Assembly: GCF_048771995.1 (NCBI RefSeq)
Contig: NC_133027.1
Location: 55,427,501 to 55,491,500 of the forward strand
Reading direction: 5' to 3'
From: Taeniopygia guttata
Taxonomy: Eukaryota; Chordata; Aves; Passeriformes; Estrildidae
DNA length: 64,000 nucleotides
The translations under genes were made by a program, and so were the position numbers. Within the stretch, counting starts at the first letter, position 1, and every line of letters starts with the position of its first letter. Positions 14,201-25,795 of this stretch are shown one piece after another. Below the pieces are notes generated by a model. It saw nothing but the letters and a program-made list of their open reading frames with translations. It did no database searches and had not been told where the DNA came from.

Positions 14201-14667
14201 AAATTTGAACATACTTTTTTTAAATCTGAGAGTACTTTTTATTTTCAATCTATTTTCCCCTTTCTAGATCTTCTGGTATTTCAAAGCAAAATACTCACAA
14301 GTTAAAATCTACAGGATTACTCATTATATGTCAAAACAACTTAAAAGAAGAATCTTAGGAAATCACTGATGACATCAAATGTATAATTTTATGATACTTC
14401 CAAGAATTTTATCTCATAAATGGAACAACATCACGTATTTTTATAACATGTACTTTGCAGTAGTTGTTGCCAGCACTACTTTTTAATTTTAGGGTTTTTT
14501 TTTTAGGAAGAGAACACTGAAGAACAGTCAGTAAGAATGAAAGCAACAGCTCATTCCAGCCCCACAGCAGTTGTCTAATTCTCTAATACTATCTGGTGAC
14601 AAATACAACACCAAATAAACTCGATTCCCTTTACCTTGGTTTCAGCAATTTTGACCTTGAGAGCCAT
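8182..14667 (-). CDS. TMEM244: TMEM244, putative four-pass transmembrane protein; six coding exons, complete
   Basis: Six minus-strand exons join in phase: 14635-14667, 12453-12538, 11871-11944, 10673-10798, 9166-9210 and 8182-8276. Together they are 459 nt, encoding 152 residues plus a TGA stop. Each intron has a GT donor and an AG acceptor. The protein starts MALKVKIAETK and carries a first hydrophobic segment (about residues 12-39), a loop with FDFKTNPSWIN, a second segment (about 66-85), the motif VVEEWVWDY (84-92), a third segment (about 92-108) and a fourth (about 116-139). I recognise the family from the TNPSW loop, the EEWVWDY motif and the overall plan of vertebrate TMEM244. Its molecular function is not established; the topology suggests a membrane protein. 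The gene lies head-to-head with L3MBTL3, with about 25 kb between its ATG and the CpG island. I see no CpG island at its 5' end, so expression may be tissue-restricted (inference). 5' and 3' UTR limits cannot be set. Confidence 0.88.
8832..8879. repeat. Inverted repeat, 22-bp arms, 4-nt loop
   Basis: Arms at 8832-8853 and 8858-8879 are reverse complements with one mismatch, separated by TGAG. It lies in TMEM244 intron 5. The near-perfect arms and tiny loop suggest a template-switch origin or a small hairpin element. Confidence 0.85.
9166..9210 (-). CDS. TMEM244: TMEM244 coding exon 5
   Basis: This 45-nt micro-exon has acceptor CTCTTGCAG|TTATG and donor ATTAG|GTATAA. It encodes (V)MSEFPLMLHWWLAL(G), with the first and last codons split. 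The EFPL..HWW pattern matches the start of the last membrane helix in the family. Confidence 0.85.
9350..9600. other. GC-rich insert-like segment in TMEM244 intron 4
   Basis: About 250 bp with abrupt GC enrichment and long C/G-rich runs stand out within an otherwise AT-rich intron, between exon 5 (9166-9210) and exon 4 (10673-10798). Overlapping open frames of 97 and 86 codons on the minus strand look like a side effect of the composition. It may be an old repeat or a regulatory element; no family is recognised. Confidence 0.4.
10673..10798 (-). CDS. TMEM244: TMEM244 coding exon 4 (second and third membrane segments)
   Basis: The 126-nt exon has acceptor TTTTACAG|TTC and donor GCTG|GTAAGT. 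It encodes helix 2, the acidic-aromatic VVEEWVWDY motif and helix 3. The codon split at both ends (phase 1) joins cleanly to exons 3 and 5. The reading frame stays open past the acceptor, so a longer open frame seen here starts inside the intron. Confidence 0.9.
11000..11014. repeat. Poly-G run (15)
   Basis: Fifteen consecutive G are followed by CTAGGAGCTAGGAGGGGG. It lies in TMEM244 intron 3. Such a run is slippage-prone and could form a G-quadruplex on the plus strand. Confidence 0.9.
11871..11944 (-). CDS. TMEM244: TMEM244 coding exon 3 (extramembrane loop)
   Basis: The 74-nt exon lies between acceptor TTTCCACAG|G and donor TTTAG|GTAACTG. It encodes IKMLDGLAPFDFKTNPSWIN then PYYL. The FDFKTNPSW segment is the most diagnostic loop of the family. 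Confidence 0.87.
12453..12538 (-). CDS. TMEM244: TMEM244 coding exon 2 (first membrane segment)
   Basis: The 86-nt exon has an acceptor TTTTGCAG|GTTGTT and a donor TTCAG|GTAAG. It encodes a very hydrophobic stretch, VVLVNLLICIIVFYTVYYVV followed by LSVCFAVF, which is the first membrane helix. It starts in phase 0 and ends in phase 2 (the arginine codon AG/G is split with exon 3). Confidence 0.85.
14635..14667 (-). CDS. TMEM244: TMEM244 coding exon 1
   Basis: The exon encodes MALKVKIAETK and ends at a donor reading ACCAAG|GTAAAG on the minus strand. The ATG at 14667 was chosen because it stays in frame with exon 2 and matches the short cytosolic N-terminus typical of the family. Another ATG at 14675 is out of frame. 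The 5' untranslated part upstream is not delimited. Confidence 0.8.
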
Positions 14668-17600
14668 GGACACATGATGAGTGAGAGGAAGTGATCTTGC
14701 TATATTCCATATGCCAGCTTTAGAAGGAGGAAGCAGCTGGTTTTCACCCCAAAAAACATTCTAACGGGTAAGTGCAGGACAGGATGGGGTGAGGTGAGTT
14801 GATTGGATTAAACAGAATTGAGACAGAAGACATCTGTGCACTAAATGTAAGCCGCTAAAGAGCAAAGAGAAAATCCTGCTTGCTCATGCAATGTTCGTAC
14901 TTCTGTAGCTACAGTGAGCCAAAGCATTTCTAAAACATAACTTGGCTATTTAGACACAACATTATTATTATTTTGCCCCTTTTAATTGCTTTTTTTTTCA
15001 GCATTCATATGATCAAAATTCCTTGGGGTTATTATAACTTCCTACTTTTAATTATCTTTTACATTTTCTAGCATTAATTCTATTGACTATAGATGTGGAG
15101 TAGTACATTCTTCACAATGTTATTTGTTAGCATTTTTCTTCTGGCTATCACTTTATTACATCAAGTATGATTCACATTAAATTAGGTATAATTAATTTAA
15201 GAAATTCCAGACTTGTGTTATGACTCTTTTTTTCCTGAACCGTATTTTGTTCCTTCAGTAGAATGAAATTTAATGTGCTTTCGAGCACATCCAGCTTCTA
15301 GTGAGCAACTCCTTAATGGATTCAAATTTGACTTTTTACAGGCACATTATGATTCAGTGTGCTGTATTATTTGGAAAAAAAAAGATGCTTCTGAAACTGA
15401 ACCAAGAATGAACTTCTTCTTTTTCTGCTGACACTAACATAATATGTGCAAATTTCATTAGGGTTTTTTATGCCTTTTTAGTCATACAAAATAAATGTTA
15501 TCTGCTCTAAAATGCAGTATGCACTCGGCAAACAAGAGCTTTCACTCGTAGATTTGATCGCTCCAGATTGTGAATACTGCCAGGGAAATTACTGGTAGTA
15601 TTGTGTGAAATTCCTTCATGTGCAAAAATACTAGCATGAAAATCTGTACATCAGTAAAGTCCTATTTTCCGGACTGAATTGATGACAAAGGAACATACTG
15701 AAACAAAATAAAAGAGCCTAAACTATGTTGCTTAAACTGTTGCAATTTTCAGGGGTAGCAAATAAATGAAGAAATATTTGCTTTAATAATTAAAAAAGTA
15801 TTTGGAAAAGAGCAAAATTATTTATTCAAAGAGCACACTATCTACCCAAAAAAATCAGCTGAAAACAGCTGTGACCTAAAATTAATCTGCAGAAACTTTT
15901 CAGTAGCTATAATTAGCAAGATAACTGAAAAAGTAGTGGGTTGCATTAATCTCAGATAACTATTAAACATAACAAGAGTTTACATTCACCGACTTCTTCA
16001 CAAAGGATGTATTTAACCAAAGATTGATGATAGAAACAAAATCAACAAGTTTGACTGAGATGTAATTGAAGCTGTGGGCATGGATTTGTTGGGCCAACTC
16101 AGAGGTTCTTCCCATTCCTATGGCACAATTGAAAACTTTAAATACTCTGAGAGAACACAGTGCAACATTTCTGTCACACCTTTGCTTCAAGATTGTAAAC
16201 ACTTTAATTGTGGTAGCCCAATGAACAGGAGTAAATCAAACTTGGAAGGGGCAGAAAGTGTGTTTGACCCAAAATACTAAGTCACTGAATAGTGAATGTT
16301 AACTATAAAGATGATGCTATTAGCTACATGTTGAGATAATGGAATAATGACTTTTCATATTTTTTATTTTCTTAAAATTTACTGGATCAGCTGCAGGAAA
16401 AAAGATGATAACTCCTATTCAGCAGAGAGAGAAAAAGAGAAAAAAGAGAAGTTTTAATTGGAAGCTAAAATAAATTATCTAATCTGGTTTGAACAAGCCC
16501 TACTTTTAAGCACATACTTTTTTTTTGTCATTACTTTATTGAATTTTACTAGGTCTGTGAGGAAAAATAGTACTGCATTACTTTTGAACCCATGGAGTTT
16601 GTGCTAATTTGCTTTGTGGAAACAGAGAGGAAACAGTTCCTTACATAGGATATCATTACCTGACCCTCACATGCTTGACAATAGTTAGTAAAGACTATTT
16701 TTTGACATTGGCTGTACACATATACTCTCTTTGTAGTGATATGTAATGTACAGTATCCAAGATAGATCTGAAAAACCATAACAGCAGAAAATGGCAGACT
16801 GGAGAACACATTTAGAAAGTAAAATTAAGGATACTTCTATAGGGCAGTAATTCTTCCCAAGAATATGATAATGGCAACTAATAGTACCAAGGCAATACCT
16901 AGTTCCTATAATCTGTACCAAAGTCAAATATAATAATGAACTGTAAGAAAATTTTATAAAGCTTACGGCTAAGTTTGCTGCCTAAGCTTATTATTTAGGG
17001 TTGGTTTTTCTGGATTTTGGCTTTTTTAGGAATGTTACCATTTACACCCACAATTTGTGATGCTGTCAAATAGTATTGCAAAAATAACTAACAACAATTT
17101 GAATAACTGTACCATACAGCAATATTACAGGAATATCTCATGGAAAAGAACAGGTAATTTGTGTTACTGCACTACAGCTCTGTGCCTTAAAAAGTAAGGC
17201 TAGACCAGGAACCACATTTCTTAGGTAATTCAAAAACATGAAAAATGTTTTAAAATTAGAAAAATTAATACATGACAAGTTTTAGATTAGTTTATTTATA
17301 TTATATTTTAGGTTTATTATCCGGAAAACTTTACAGAAATAGAGAACTCAACCAAACAGATGCAGACTGGATTGTGTGGTAAGAAATTTTTAGTTTACTG
17401 GAGGATGGCATCAAAACATGTGTACTCTGTCTCCATCTGCTGATAGGGAAGAACTACACTTGTGTGTCAGGACAGAAGAGCTTGGAAAAATAAATGGTGG
17501 CCACTGTTTTTGTGGCTGGAAGTGATTGGCAGAATCTGTCAATGCAGGGAAGGGAACTAACATTTCTTTGCTTGGGACGTGTCATGGCTAAAGATAGTTT

Positions 17601-18429
17601 AGTTGTGTCCTATGAAGGACAGGCCCTACTGGTCACATATGCCTTGTACAGCCTCAGTATGACAGCTTGACCCCCAATATGGGAGGAGAGAATCCTGTGA
17701 GGTCTAGACTCTGCCACCATGAAGATTAAAGCGATTAGATTCTTTCCTTCTTCAACCTCTGTTGCAGATGGATACATTTTAAGGGGTGAGAAATATGAGA
17801 ATTAGGTGTAATCAGGAATGTTCTTTGAATGTATCAATCTACTATTACTTTCAAATTTTGTTGAATTGCTTTTAACAATGCCCCTATTCCTTGTTATATT
17901 GTCTAAAAAAATTACAATATAATTGATTAAATAAGAGGTGAATTTTAGGAACTTTCAGCTCCTGAAAAGTTCTCCTTGAATCTCTGTGTTAAATCTTACA
18001 AATTCTAAAATGTCCATAACACCAAAAGAATTAAAGTCAAAAACTGCTTTAATTTTTTTTGATCAGCAAACTGAAAATGAATTGGATTCTTTTCAGAAAT
18101 AATTAACCCCAATGAGCTACTTGTATCCAAGGAGTTGACTTAATTAATAGCAAAAATAGTAAACATCTTTTGTTTTTTTACTGACATTGTTGGCTTTGTG
18201 ACCAAGTTCAGTACAAAGCTTGAAAGTATTGGCAAAGAACCTAATTTAATAGGCTTTATTTATTCAAACTAGAAATTAATTTTATTGTTTGTGAATGCTG
18301 TAGGATTGATAGAACTGAAAATGAAGCCTTCTGTTTATCCAGAGAGAAGCTATAACACAATTGAAGCAATGTAAACTTTCCATTCTGGCCCCACTGTATG
18401 TGTAAGAAGAAAGTTTAATTGTCTTTATT

Positions 18430-18447
18430 AAAAAAAAAAAAAAAAAA
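18430..18447. repeat. Poly-A run (18)
   Basis: A run of 18 A follows TCTTTATT. No retroposed body or target-site duplication is evident around it. Confidence 0.85.
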
Positions 18448-18724
18448 TCAATATTTGGCCTTTCTGCTGAAAAGCTAAATCTGCTGACAAGCCTATATTT
18501 TGAAAGAATTCTGGCATTTCCACTACTGTTAGTGGGAATTTTTGGTAAGGACAGTGCAGCACTGGAAAATCCCTTTAGGACTAAGACCACAAAAACTGAG
18601 AAGCTGTGAAATTGCTGCTATGGTTAGAGTAAAATACATCATGTGGGATCAAATACTTGGAGATAGGAAAGGCTGCTGCACCTCCATTCTCCTAAGATCA
18701 AACAGTAGCCAGGCTGTGTGTAAG

Positions 18725-18834
18725 CACACACACACATAGAGCATATATATATATGTGCATGCACACCACATTTATGCATATATGTACATGTATACATGGA
18801 TACCACAGAGCTCACAGACACACACACACAGACA
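18725..18834. repeat. Compound CA / TA microsatellite
   Basis: A (CA)n tract at 18725-18736 is followed by (AT)n at 18742-18755, an alternating purine-pyrimidine stretch, and another (CA)n at 18815-18834. The alternating pattern is prone to Z-DNA or cruciform formation. Confidence 0.85.
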
Positions 18835-18839
18835 ACACC

Positions 18840-20003
18840 CGCGGTCTTATTCTGCTCCTGTTGTTGTCTGAGTAGGTTGGAAGCCCATTAGTGAGAAGAT
18901 TTATACATATTTATACACATGGAAAGGTAGCTGTGACCCAGCTCCAGAAGCTGGATCAGCACATGGTCTGCCCAGTAGTTGGCATCTTTATCCCAGTTTG
19001 TCCAGTGGCTGAGTCCAGGACATGCCCCTGTGACTGCAGCCCCACTCCAGTTTCTGGCCCAGATTCTCAACACTCAAATGCATTTAGCCACACCTGTTCC
19101 TTCACCAATCATCTTAATCCCACCTTTTCCAGCCTTCGGTTCCACCCTTAAACACCTCATTGCAAATACTGGACAACCCCAAAAAACACTCTTCTCCTGC
19201 ATCCCATACTGTGTCCCACCCCTTTAACCTGAGAGGTGATGCAGAGAGAAGCTCCATCTTGATGGGTTTCACACCTGAGCAAAGGGGTTGAAGTTCTTCT
19301 GATAAAAACCTGGAAGGTGTTTGCTCCTCACAGTCAGTAATTTGTCTTCCTGCCTGCCACTGAATGTCAGAGTTTCCCTGGGATTGCAGAGATGGATCAG
19401 TGGTTCTCCTTGGTGGTCCTGGGATTAGCCCACCATGGCTTTGTTTGAGCTTCCTCTCTAACTCTGTCTCTGACTGCTCTCTCATGGATATGCCAACAGG
19501 CTGTTACCACATCATCTAACACTAGTTTTCCACCATTAAAAAAAGCTGAAATCCAGCTGACAGAATATTGCAGATGATTTTGGAAGGGTTGAGCAGTTAA
19601 TGGGACTATCAGCTGTATGGCTGATTCAACTATGAATTGTGTACTTTGTGTGAAATCGCAGCAAGAAGCCACCCACTCTCTGTATTCTGGTAACACAGCA
19701 GTGCCATGGATGCTCCTGAGCCATGAGGCATGGCAGGAGCACTGTGCCCTCACTGCAGCAGACAGAATGGCTGCCCACAAGCCATATGGGAAGCATGACC
19801 AGGGCCTGGGCCTTCCTCCCTGTCTGTACTAGCCAGCATGGACAAGAACCTTTCCTGTTACTATTTAATTCAATGTGCCATCCTGTTTCTATGCCCAGGA
19901 ATGCTCCCAGTCACTGTTTCAATTTACTGTAGTGGATGTAACTGTCATAGATGTCACTGTTTTAATTTACTGGGGTAGATATAACTGTAGAGCCTCTACA
20001 ACA
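18840..20003 (-). repeat. Possible degraded LTR-retroelement remnant
   Basis: This block is clearly GC-richer than its surroundings. Read on the minus strand it begins TGTTGTAGAGGCTC at 20003, a start compatible with avian ERVL-type LTRs. It then has two imperfect copies of an approximately 45-bp unit, each containing a version of CAGTAAATT(A/G)AAACAGTGAC, around 19905-19990. The left boundary and target-site duplication were not found. A minus-strand frame at 19397-19780 (127 codons) has no recognised domain. The assignment rests on composition and on my recollection of LTR style, so it is tentative. Confidence 0.33.
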
Positions 20004-23000
20004 TGACCAGTCTAATTTTCATTTGTTTTAGGAAGGTGTCCCCAGCACAGCAATATGTGGCACTAATAAATGATCTCTTTTTGGTGCTCTTAGGAGACAT
20101 ACTGGGATTGATTGGGCATGGAAACTGAACTCCCTTTTCATTTGCAGAAGTGCACCTTCTGATTGAAGGGCTGATTCCAGCATGGGCAAGGTAGCAGAAA
20201 GAAATTTCCACTGCCAATAGCTATCATAAACCTGTTAATTTACAGCTGGGGCATTGCTGGGGAAAGGCTATTGAGACACTTACATGTTAACACATTTCCC
20301 TTTGCTCTCTGAAGATGGAGCTTAAATACACCTGCCTCAGTGCTTTTGCACTGGGTTCTTAGGATTATGCAGTAAATTGCTCTGCATGCATTTTGTCCTG
20401 TTTGTGAAGTATGCTTTTTCTGTTTATCAGTACCTGGGGAAAGTAGCAGTTTAGGAAGGAGCAAGCTTGTGAGAAAGAGAGATATGAATAGAGGAGTCAG
20501 GATAAATTATGTATTTTCTTATTAGATTGAAAATGCCACAAATTTGTGATTTTTGTTATTTGCCATCTTTAGTTCGAACTCATCCTTCTAATATGAGAAA
20601 ATAGAGGAATTCTAAAACAGATCTGATGTGGAATAAACCACATCTAGGTTGAATTCCTGCCTGCAAAATTTTCTCATTTATCTTGATTTTTCTGCAGTCA
20701 TATTTACACTGCATTTGCCTAGAAAATGTGTGCTGTTGAAACAGTTGCATTACTCACACGCTTGAGTTCAGCAGGTTTGAAAATGAGAGTAGAGATGGTG
20801 CGGGGGCATTGTCTCGTTCTAGAGAGAAATTTCTTCCATTTACAAGTAAAAAGGTACTTTTCCCAACCTTTTACTCCAAAAGCAATTTTGAATCTTCAGG
20901 TCAAGCACTTTAATGCATCAGACAGCTTCTGCTCTCTGATGTTAGGTTACACCTGTTGCATTTCATTATCATCTGTTCAGCCCTAATTACATATAGACAA
21001 ACTCATTCACTTGACCTTGTTGACCCTGCCATTAGAACTTTAATTAACTCTTGTGACCATGATTCATGGCCCAGAACAGAATGCAAGTCACTTTATCACA
21101 ACTAGATTGGTAAATGGGGCTAAAGTCTATTTTCAATGAATTGAGCATTTGTCTGTGATCACTGAATAGGAAGCTGAGTACAGATGCATACAGTAACCCA
21201 ATGAAACATCCATGTATATTTATATTTTTGATGACTACAATGTAAGCCGACATATCATTAAGCTCTGAAACATGATAAATATTGACATCTAAAGAATTTT
21301 AACTCAGTTTTAATGCTCCTCTGACATTAAATCCAGCTGATATTTGTCAGAAAACTAACAAACTAACTTGTATTTATGACATCTTCAAAATGCATGTCAA
21401 CAGCTCTTTAGTACAACTCCAGTTTAACAGAATTCATTATTAAATCATTTTCTGCTTGATAATAGCTAATAACATCCTAATATGAATTTCAGCAGCCGAA
21501 AATCTTCCCTACATCAAATTTTTTTCACTATGTTGCTCAAGTTTCCAGCATTTGGGGGATTCCCAAGATTGGAGGACCTGTGTTCATAGCTGACCTTTTG
21601 TCACTCTTTGGTTCCTGTCACTCACTGAGACTAGGCACTGCTAGCTATTGGCATGCTTTCTAGACAGACTGATATAAGCTGGTTCTGAAGTATTAAATCT
21701 CCATCATTATACAGTAAGCTCTCAGTAGAATTTAGACATGCAGGACTCATATCTTTTTACTATCTTAAAATCAGGTCTAGGAACATTGTATTCTGACACT
21801 GGTTTTAATGGTTTTTTAAAGTTTCTTATTAAATTTATGGAAATCCTTGTGCAAAAAGAAGGGCAGAAGTCTTTGTCACTTTGAGCTTGAAGCAATTATA
21901 AAAGGATAATAGAATTTTTCTGTCAGGTACATTTCCTATGTCACAATACATATGGTATTAATAGTCAATGAATAGTATAGTAACAAAGGTCATTTAAGTA
22001 CTACAAGTAGATAAATGTCCAATCACTTTTAAGAACAACTGAATTAACATTAAAAATAGGGAAAATAAACCCACTCACATAAATGCATAAGTACTACCAG
22101 GCCACCCACCACCAAAAAGTACATCTTTTTTGCATTTCCTGAGCAGACTCTGGTAGCTGCTTTGGGTTTGGAGGTATGGCATTTGATCTCTAGCTGTGAC
22201 TAGTCTTTCTATTAGTAACTCATAACCTTAATACAAACAGTCTGACTTGGCCATGTCATTGCTTTTCCCACATAAGCAGCTGCAGCTCCAGTCACTGAGA
22301 CTACTCAGGTAGGGCCAGTCTGACTGTGTGAAAATTTTCAGCAACAGCATTTTTTTAATCCCAGAGAGAGATTGACAGGCGTAGGAGATGGGTGAATTAG
22401 AATGTTTCTAATCATCAGTATGTGGTTCCATCTTCTTTTATGTAAAATGCTACAGGTGATCTATATCCAGTCATGCTGTGCAGAAAGTATTAGCAAAATC
22501 AGAAATGTTTTTGTTAGACAACTTGAGTCAGGATAATTTTCCTGTCTGAATGTACAATGTTGGGTATACATGCAGTTACCCTTTGAGGCTTCAAAATAGT
22601 TTTTACCTGAAAATGTGTGTTTTCATTCCCGTCAGTTGATTTAACGCATCCTGCTATCTAAAATAATCACATACCAATTTAAATTGCTGTCTGTGTTCAA
22701 AATAGTTGCCACTAGATGGCAAACTGATTGTGTGCAGCCTTCCACACAAAGGGAACGTCTCTGCTGTGTGCTAGGTGACCAGGTGAACATATTGCATCAA
22801 ATTTATCCTGCCCTGATTCCGTTCAAACCAGTGGAATTACACCAGAGAAACAGATGGCTCTTTAACCTTAGGTACTGAAATCGCCTACAGTAAGTAAATA
22901 TCATATTTGTTTCTGTTTGCTTGTTTAAATCAAGTCTGTTGTACTAAACCTTTTAACTTCACATCACACAGGAAAAATGCCAGAGTTCAGGCCCATCATT

Positions 23001-23587
23001 CAGTTTTAGGTACCAGGTACGTTCCATGGGATTCAAGAGATAGTGAGTGGTACATGCCAATAGAGACAAAGGAGACTTGAAAACCAAAATCCATTTTCAT
23101 ATGCGTCCAGCTGTACAGGACCCGTGTGAATGCTCACATTTTACAGTGCCCAATCCTTCATGTGCCACAAATCTCTGATTTGGAGAGTTTTGCATCCATC
23201 AGTTCACACAGAGCCTCAGCTAGGGGCAGGACCTCTTATGATGTTATCCTTTCCTTTTCCCTCATAATTTTCTAAGCAGCTGCTGCACATTTCCATACAC
23301 AAGTGCTATTTGTGGTCACTTATAAAAACCTCATTAACACATTAACATACTCAAGATCTTGTTTATATCCATTTCACACCAGTGACACCTCACTGTTGCT
23401 ATCATAATGCAAGGAAATAAATATTCTGTGATCTTACATTAGAGACAATTGGCATAGGCCTTGTGTCTGTTAGCATACTTCTCTATTGTTCATTGGTCTG
23501 ACATCAACAGTCAGAGACAGAGATCCCTTTTAAAAGCAGGAGTTAGACAATACTATCTTGCTTGCCTAATTTAATTTCCTAAAATTC

Positions 23588-23615
23588 AGATGTATATATA
23601 TATAAATGTATATCT
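23588..23615. repeat. Short TA-rich microsatellite
   Basis: A short (TA)n tract with interruptions; it has no other visible meaning. Confidence 0.6.
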
Positions 23616-25055
23616 AAATATTATGTTCTTGCAGTGCCATTAACTGATATTGGTATACCTCCTTAATAAGTTTTTATTTGAAATCTGAGTTTTCACATGT
23701 TGTTTTGTGGATTAGCTTATTTGAGATATAACAATTCTTAAGAACAAAAGATCAGGAGTGGTACTGTCACTTCCTTAAGGAAATAGGCTGGCAATTCTGA
23801 CTTGGGATATTTTTCAAATACTAGTGTAAGTTTACTTGTGCCACAATATCAAAAATAAAATCTGGGTTCTAATTTAATTTCTATTGGCACAGCAAATCAG
23901 CAGCTTTACAAAATATGCAGAGGTTTTAGGACACGTCAGAACCTCAAGCTAGATTAATTCTTAAAAAATTTGCTTTAATCCAGTTCCTGAGAAAAAAATG
24001 TAGTAGGTCGACTGGGCTGACTGAATAGGTGTGCAGTTCCCTCTGGTTTTGCTAGGTCTGTGTCCAGTGATGTTTATTGCCACCCTCCCCAGGCTTCAGG
24101 GATGTGGTAGGCATCGCCCTCTGCATGCCTGTTAAATTTCAACTGCTCAGTAAAGCAATCATTGCAATGGAATCTCTTGCACAGGGCCATTAGTTATTAG
24201 CCAGAAAGAATCAGCACAGCATTTTTCTGCCTCATGAACAATTAGCAATGTGTAAGCAAGCTATCCCAAATTTCTTGATACTCCTCTAAGTACCAGCGAT
24301 CAACCACACCAGGATATGGCACCTCAGGCAGAACAAATTCATGCTTTGAGGCCGTGTGCAGGATCCCCACTTTTCTTGTCCTCTGTAATATGTCCCCTTT
24401 ATATATGCAGATTTTACTAGACTTGGAGGTGGAAAAGAGTAACTACCACATTAGACTTGCCAAACACTACAGAGGACTTTTTCTTCCTGTGCTGTGTAAA
24501 GTGTGGTTCATCTTCTGAGATCACATCACTTATTGGGCTCTCAGATCTTGCCACAGTGGGCACAAGTGTTACCTTCCATGTCCTGTTTTCTGACTGTGGC
24601 TAACAAATCTTTTACTCTTCTGGGCACTGCGACCTTATTCATCTAACTTAATAGCTTAATTTTGAGCATAATACAGTAACAGGTCTGGCTTAAACCTAAT
24701 TGTATCCTACAGGAGCTAAAACTACAGAGTCTAATGGCTCCTTCTGGCTATAGGCTGTGAAAACAAAAGATCATACCTGCTGGAACTTGCAATGTCACCT
24801 TATTGCAGTGACAAAAACAATGTTTTTGAATTTAGAGTTTTTAGCCAAAATGCCAGACCATTGACCTGAATATACAGTTATGAGTTTTTCCCTTGCGAAT
24901 AAACTACTCTTGAAAATTTAGCCCCTTCATAGGCTTTTCTTCCATGTAGAAGGTAAGGGAATTCAGTTCTTACATTAAATCATCCCTTTTATGGTTTGAA
25001 GGGGGTCTTTTAAATAAAATTAAACAAATGTTTAAAAATATATTCAGTGTCTCAG

Positions 25056-25115
25056 ATTTTTTTTAATTTCATGTACTCATTTTCAGTAAAATGAGTACAT
25101 GAAATTAAAAAAAAT
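25056..25115. repeat. Perfect AT-rich inverted repeat, 28-bp arms, 4-nt loop
   Basis: Arms 25056-25083 and 25088-25115 are exact reverse complements around the loop CAGT. Each arm contains ATGTACTCAT (or its complement) plus an A8/T8 tract. As DNA it could form a cruciform; as RNA it would fold into a 28-bp hairpin. It lies in intergenic DNA, far from either gene. Confidence 0.93.
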
Positions 25116-25755
25116 TTCGAAGGAAAATTGCTTTGAGTGAACTCCTGCAGTATTTCAGATCTGTAATCCAAATGCAGTGGCTTTCTCACAGCCTAGAAGG
25201 CTAAAGTAATTTTTCTGTAACAGATTGTTAACTTTTCAGATGAAAAAGGATTTTTTATGAGGTTTTAAGCCTACATTCTCATACACTTTTAAAATTAAAA
25301 TAATTGCTTATTTTTGAGTGACCGTTTTAGAAGGGGAAGGATTGTCTCTTTTATGCTAACATTTGTATTAAGAAATAGAGCAGGGTCTCAGGAGCTTTCT
25401 TATTTCTTGCTTAAAATTTCTCTGTGGAATTTAGGAGGCCTTAGATTTTCTATACATATGCCATCAATCTACAGTTATGTGGGAGAATAATATTTCCTGT
25501 AGTTTGAAGTTTTTTGGGTGTTTGGGTCAGAGGAAGGTGATATGAGACCTGTTAATACAAGGTGCCATATTGCATATGTTCACAATGGGAAAAAAAGGAA
25601 AAAGGAAAAAAAAAATAGACAGACTTAAGCAAATTACAGGTTCTAGGTTAAGTTTCCACCATTTAATACTCTGAGTGAGCATTACATTTAATTTTTTCTG
25701 CGCTATTTGCAGTTCCGATGCACTTAGTGAATTTCTTTTTTGTTTTGCCTTTTTT

Positions 25756-25795
25756 GTGTGCGTGTGTGTGTGTGTGCGTGTGTGTGCGTGTGTGC
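25756..25795. repeat. (GT)n microsatellite with GC interruptions
   Basis: About 40 bp of GT repeats interrupted by GCGTG units. Confidence 0.9.

Noticed and set aside
19397-19780. 127-codon minus-strand frame considered as an ERVL protein remnant
   Set aside because: I could not identify an RNase H, integrase or Env motif in it, so only the surrounding block is listed, as a tentative LTR-like remnant.
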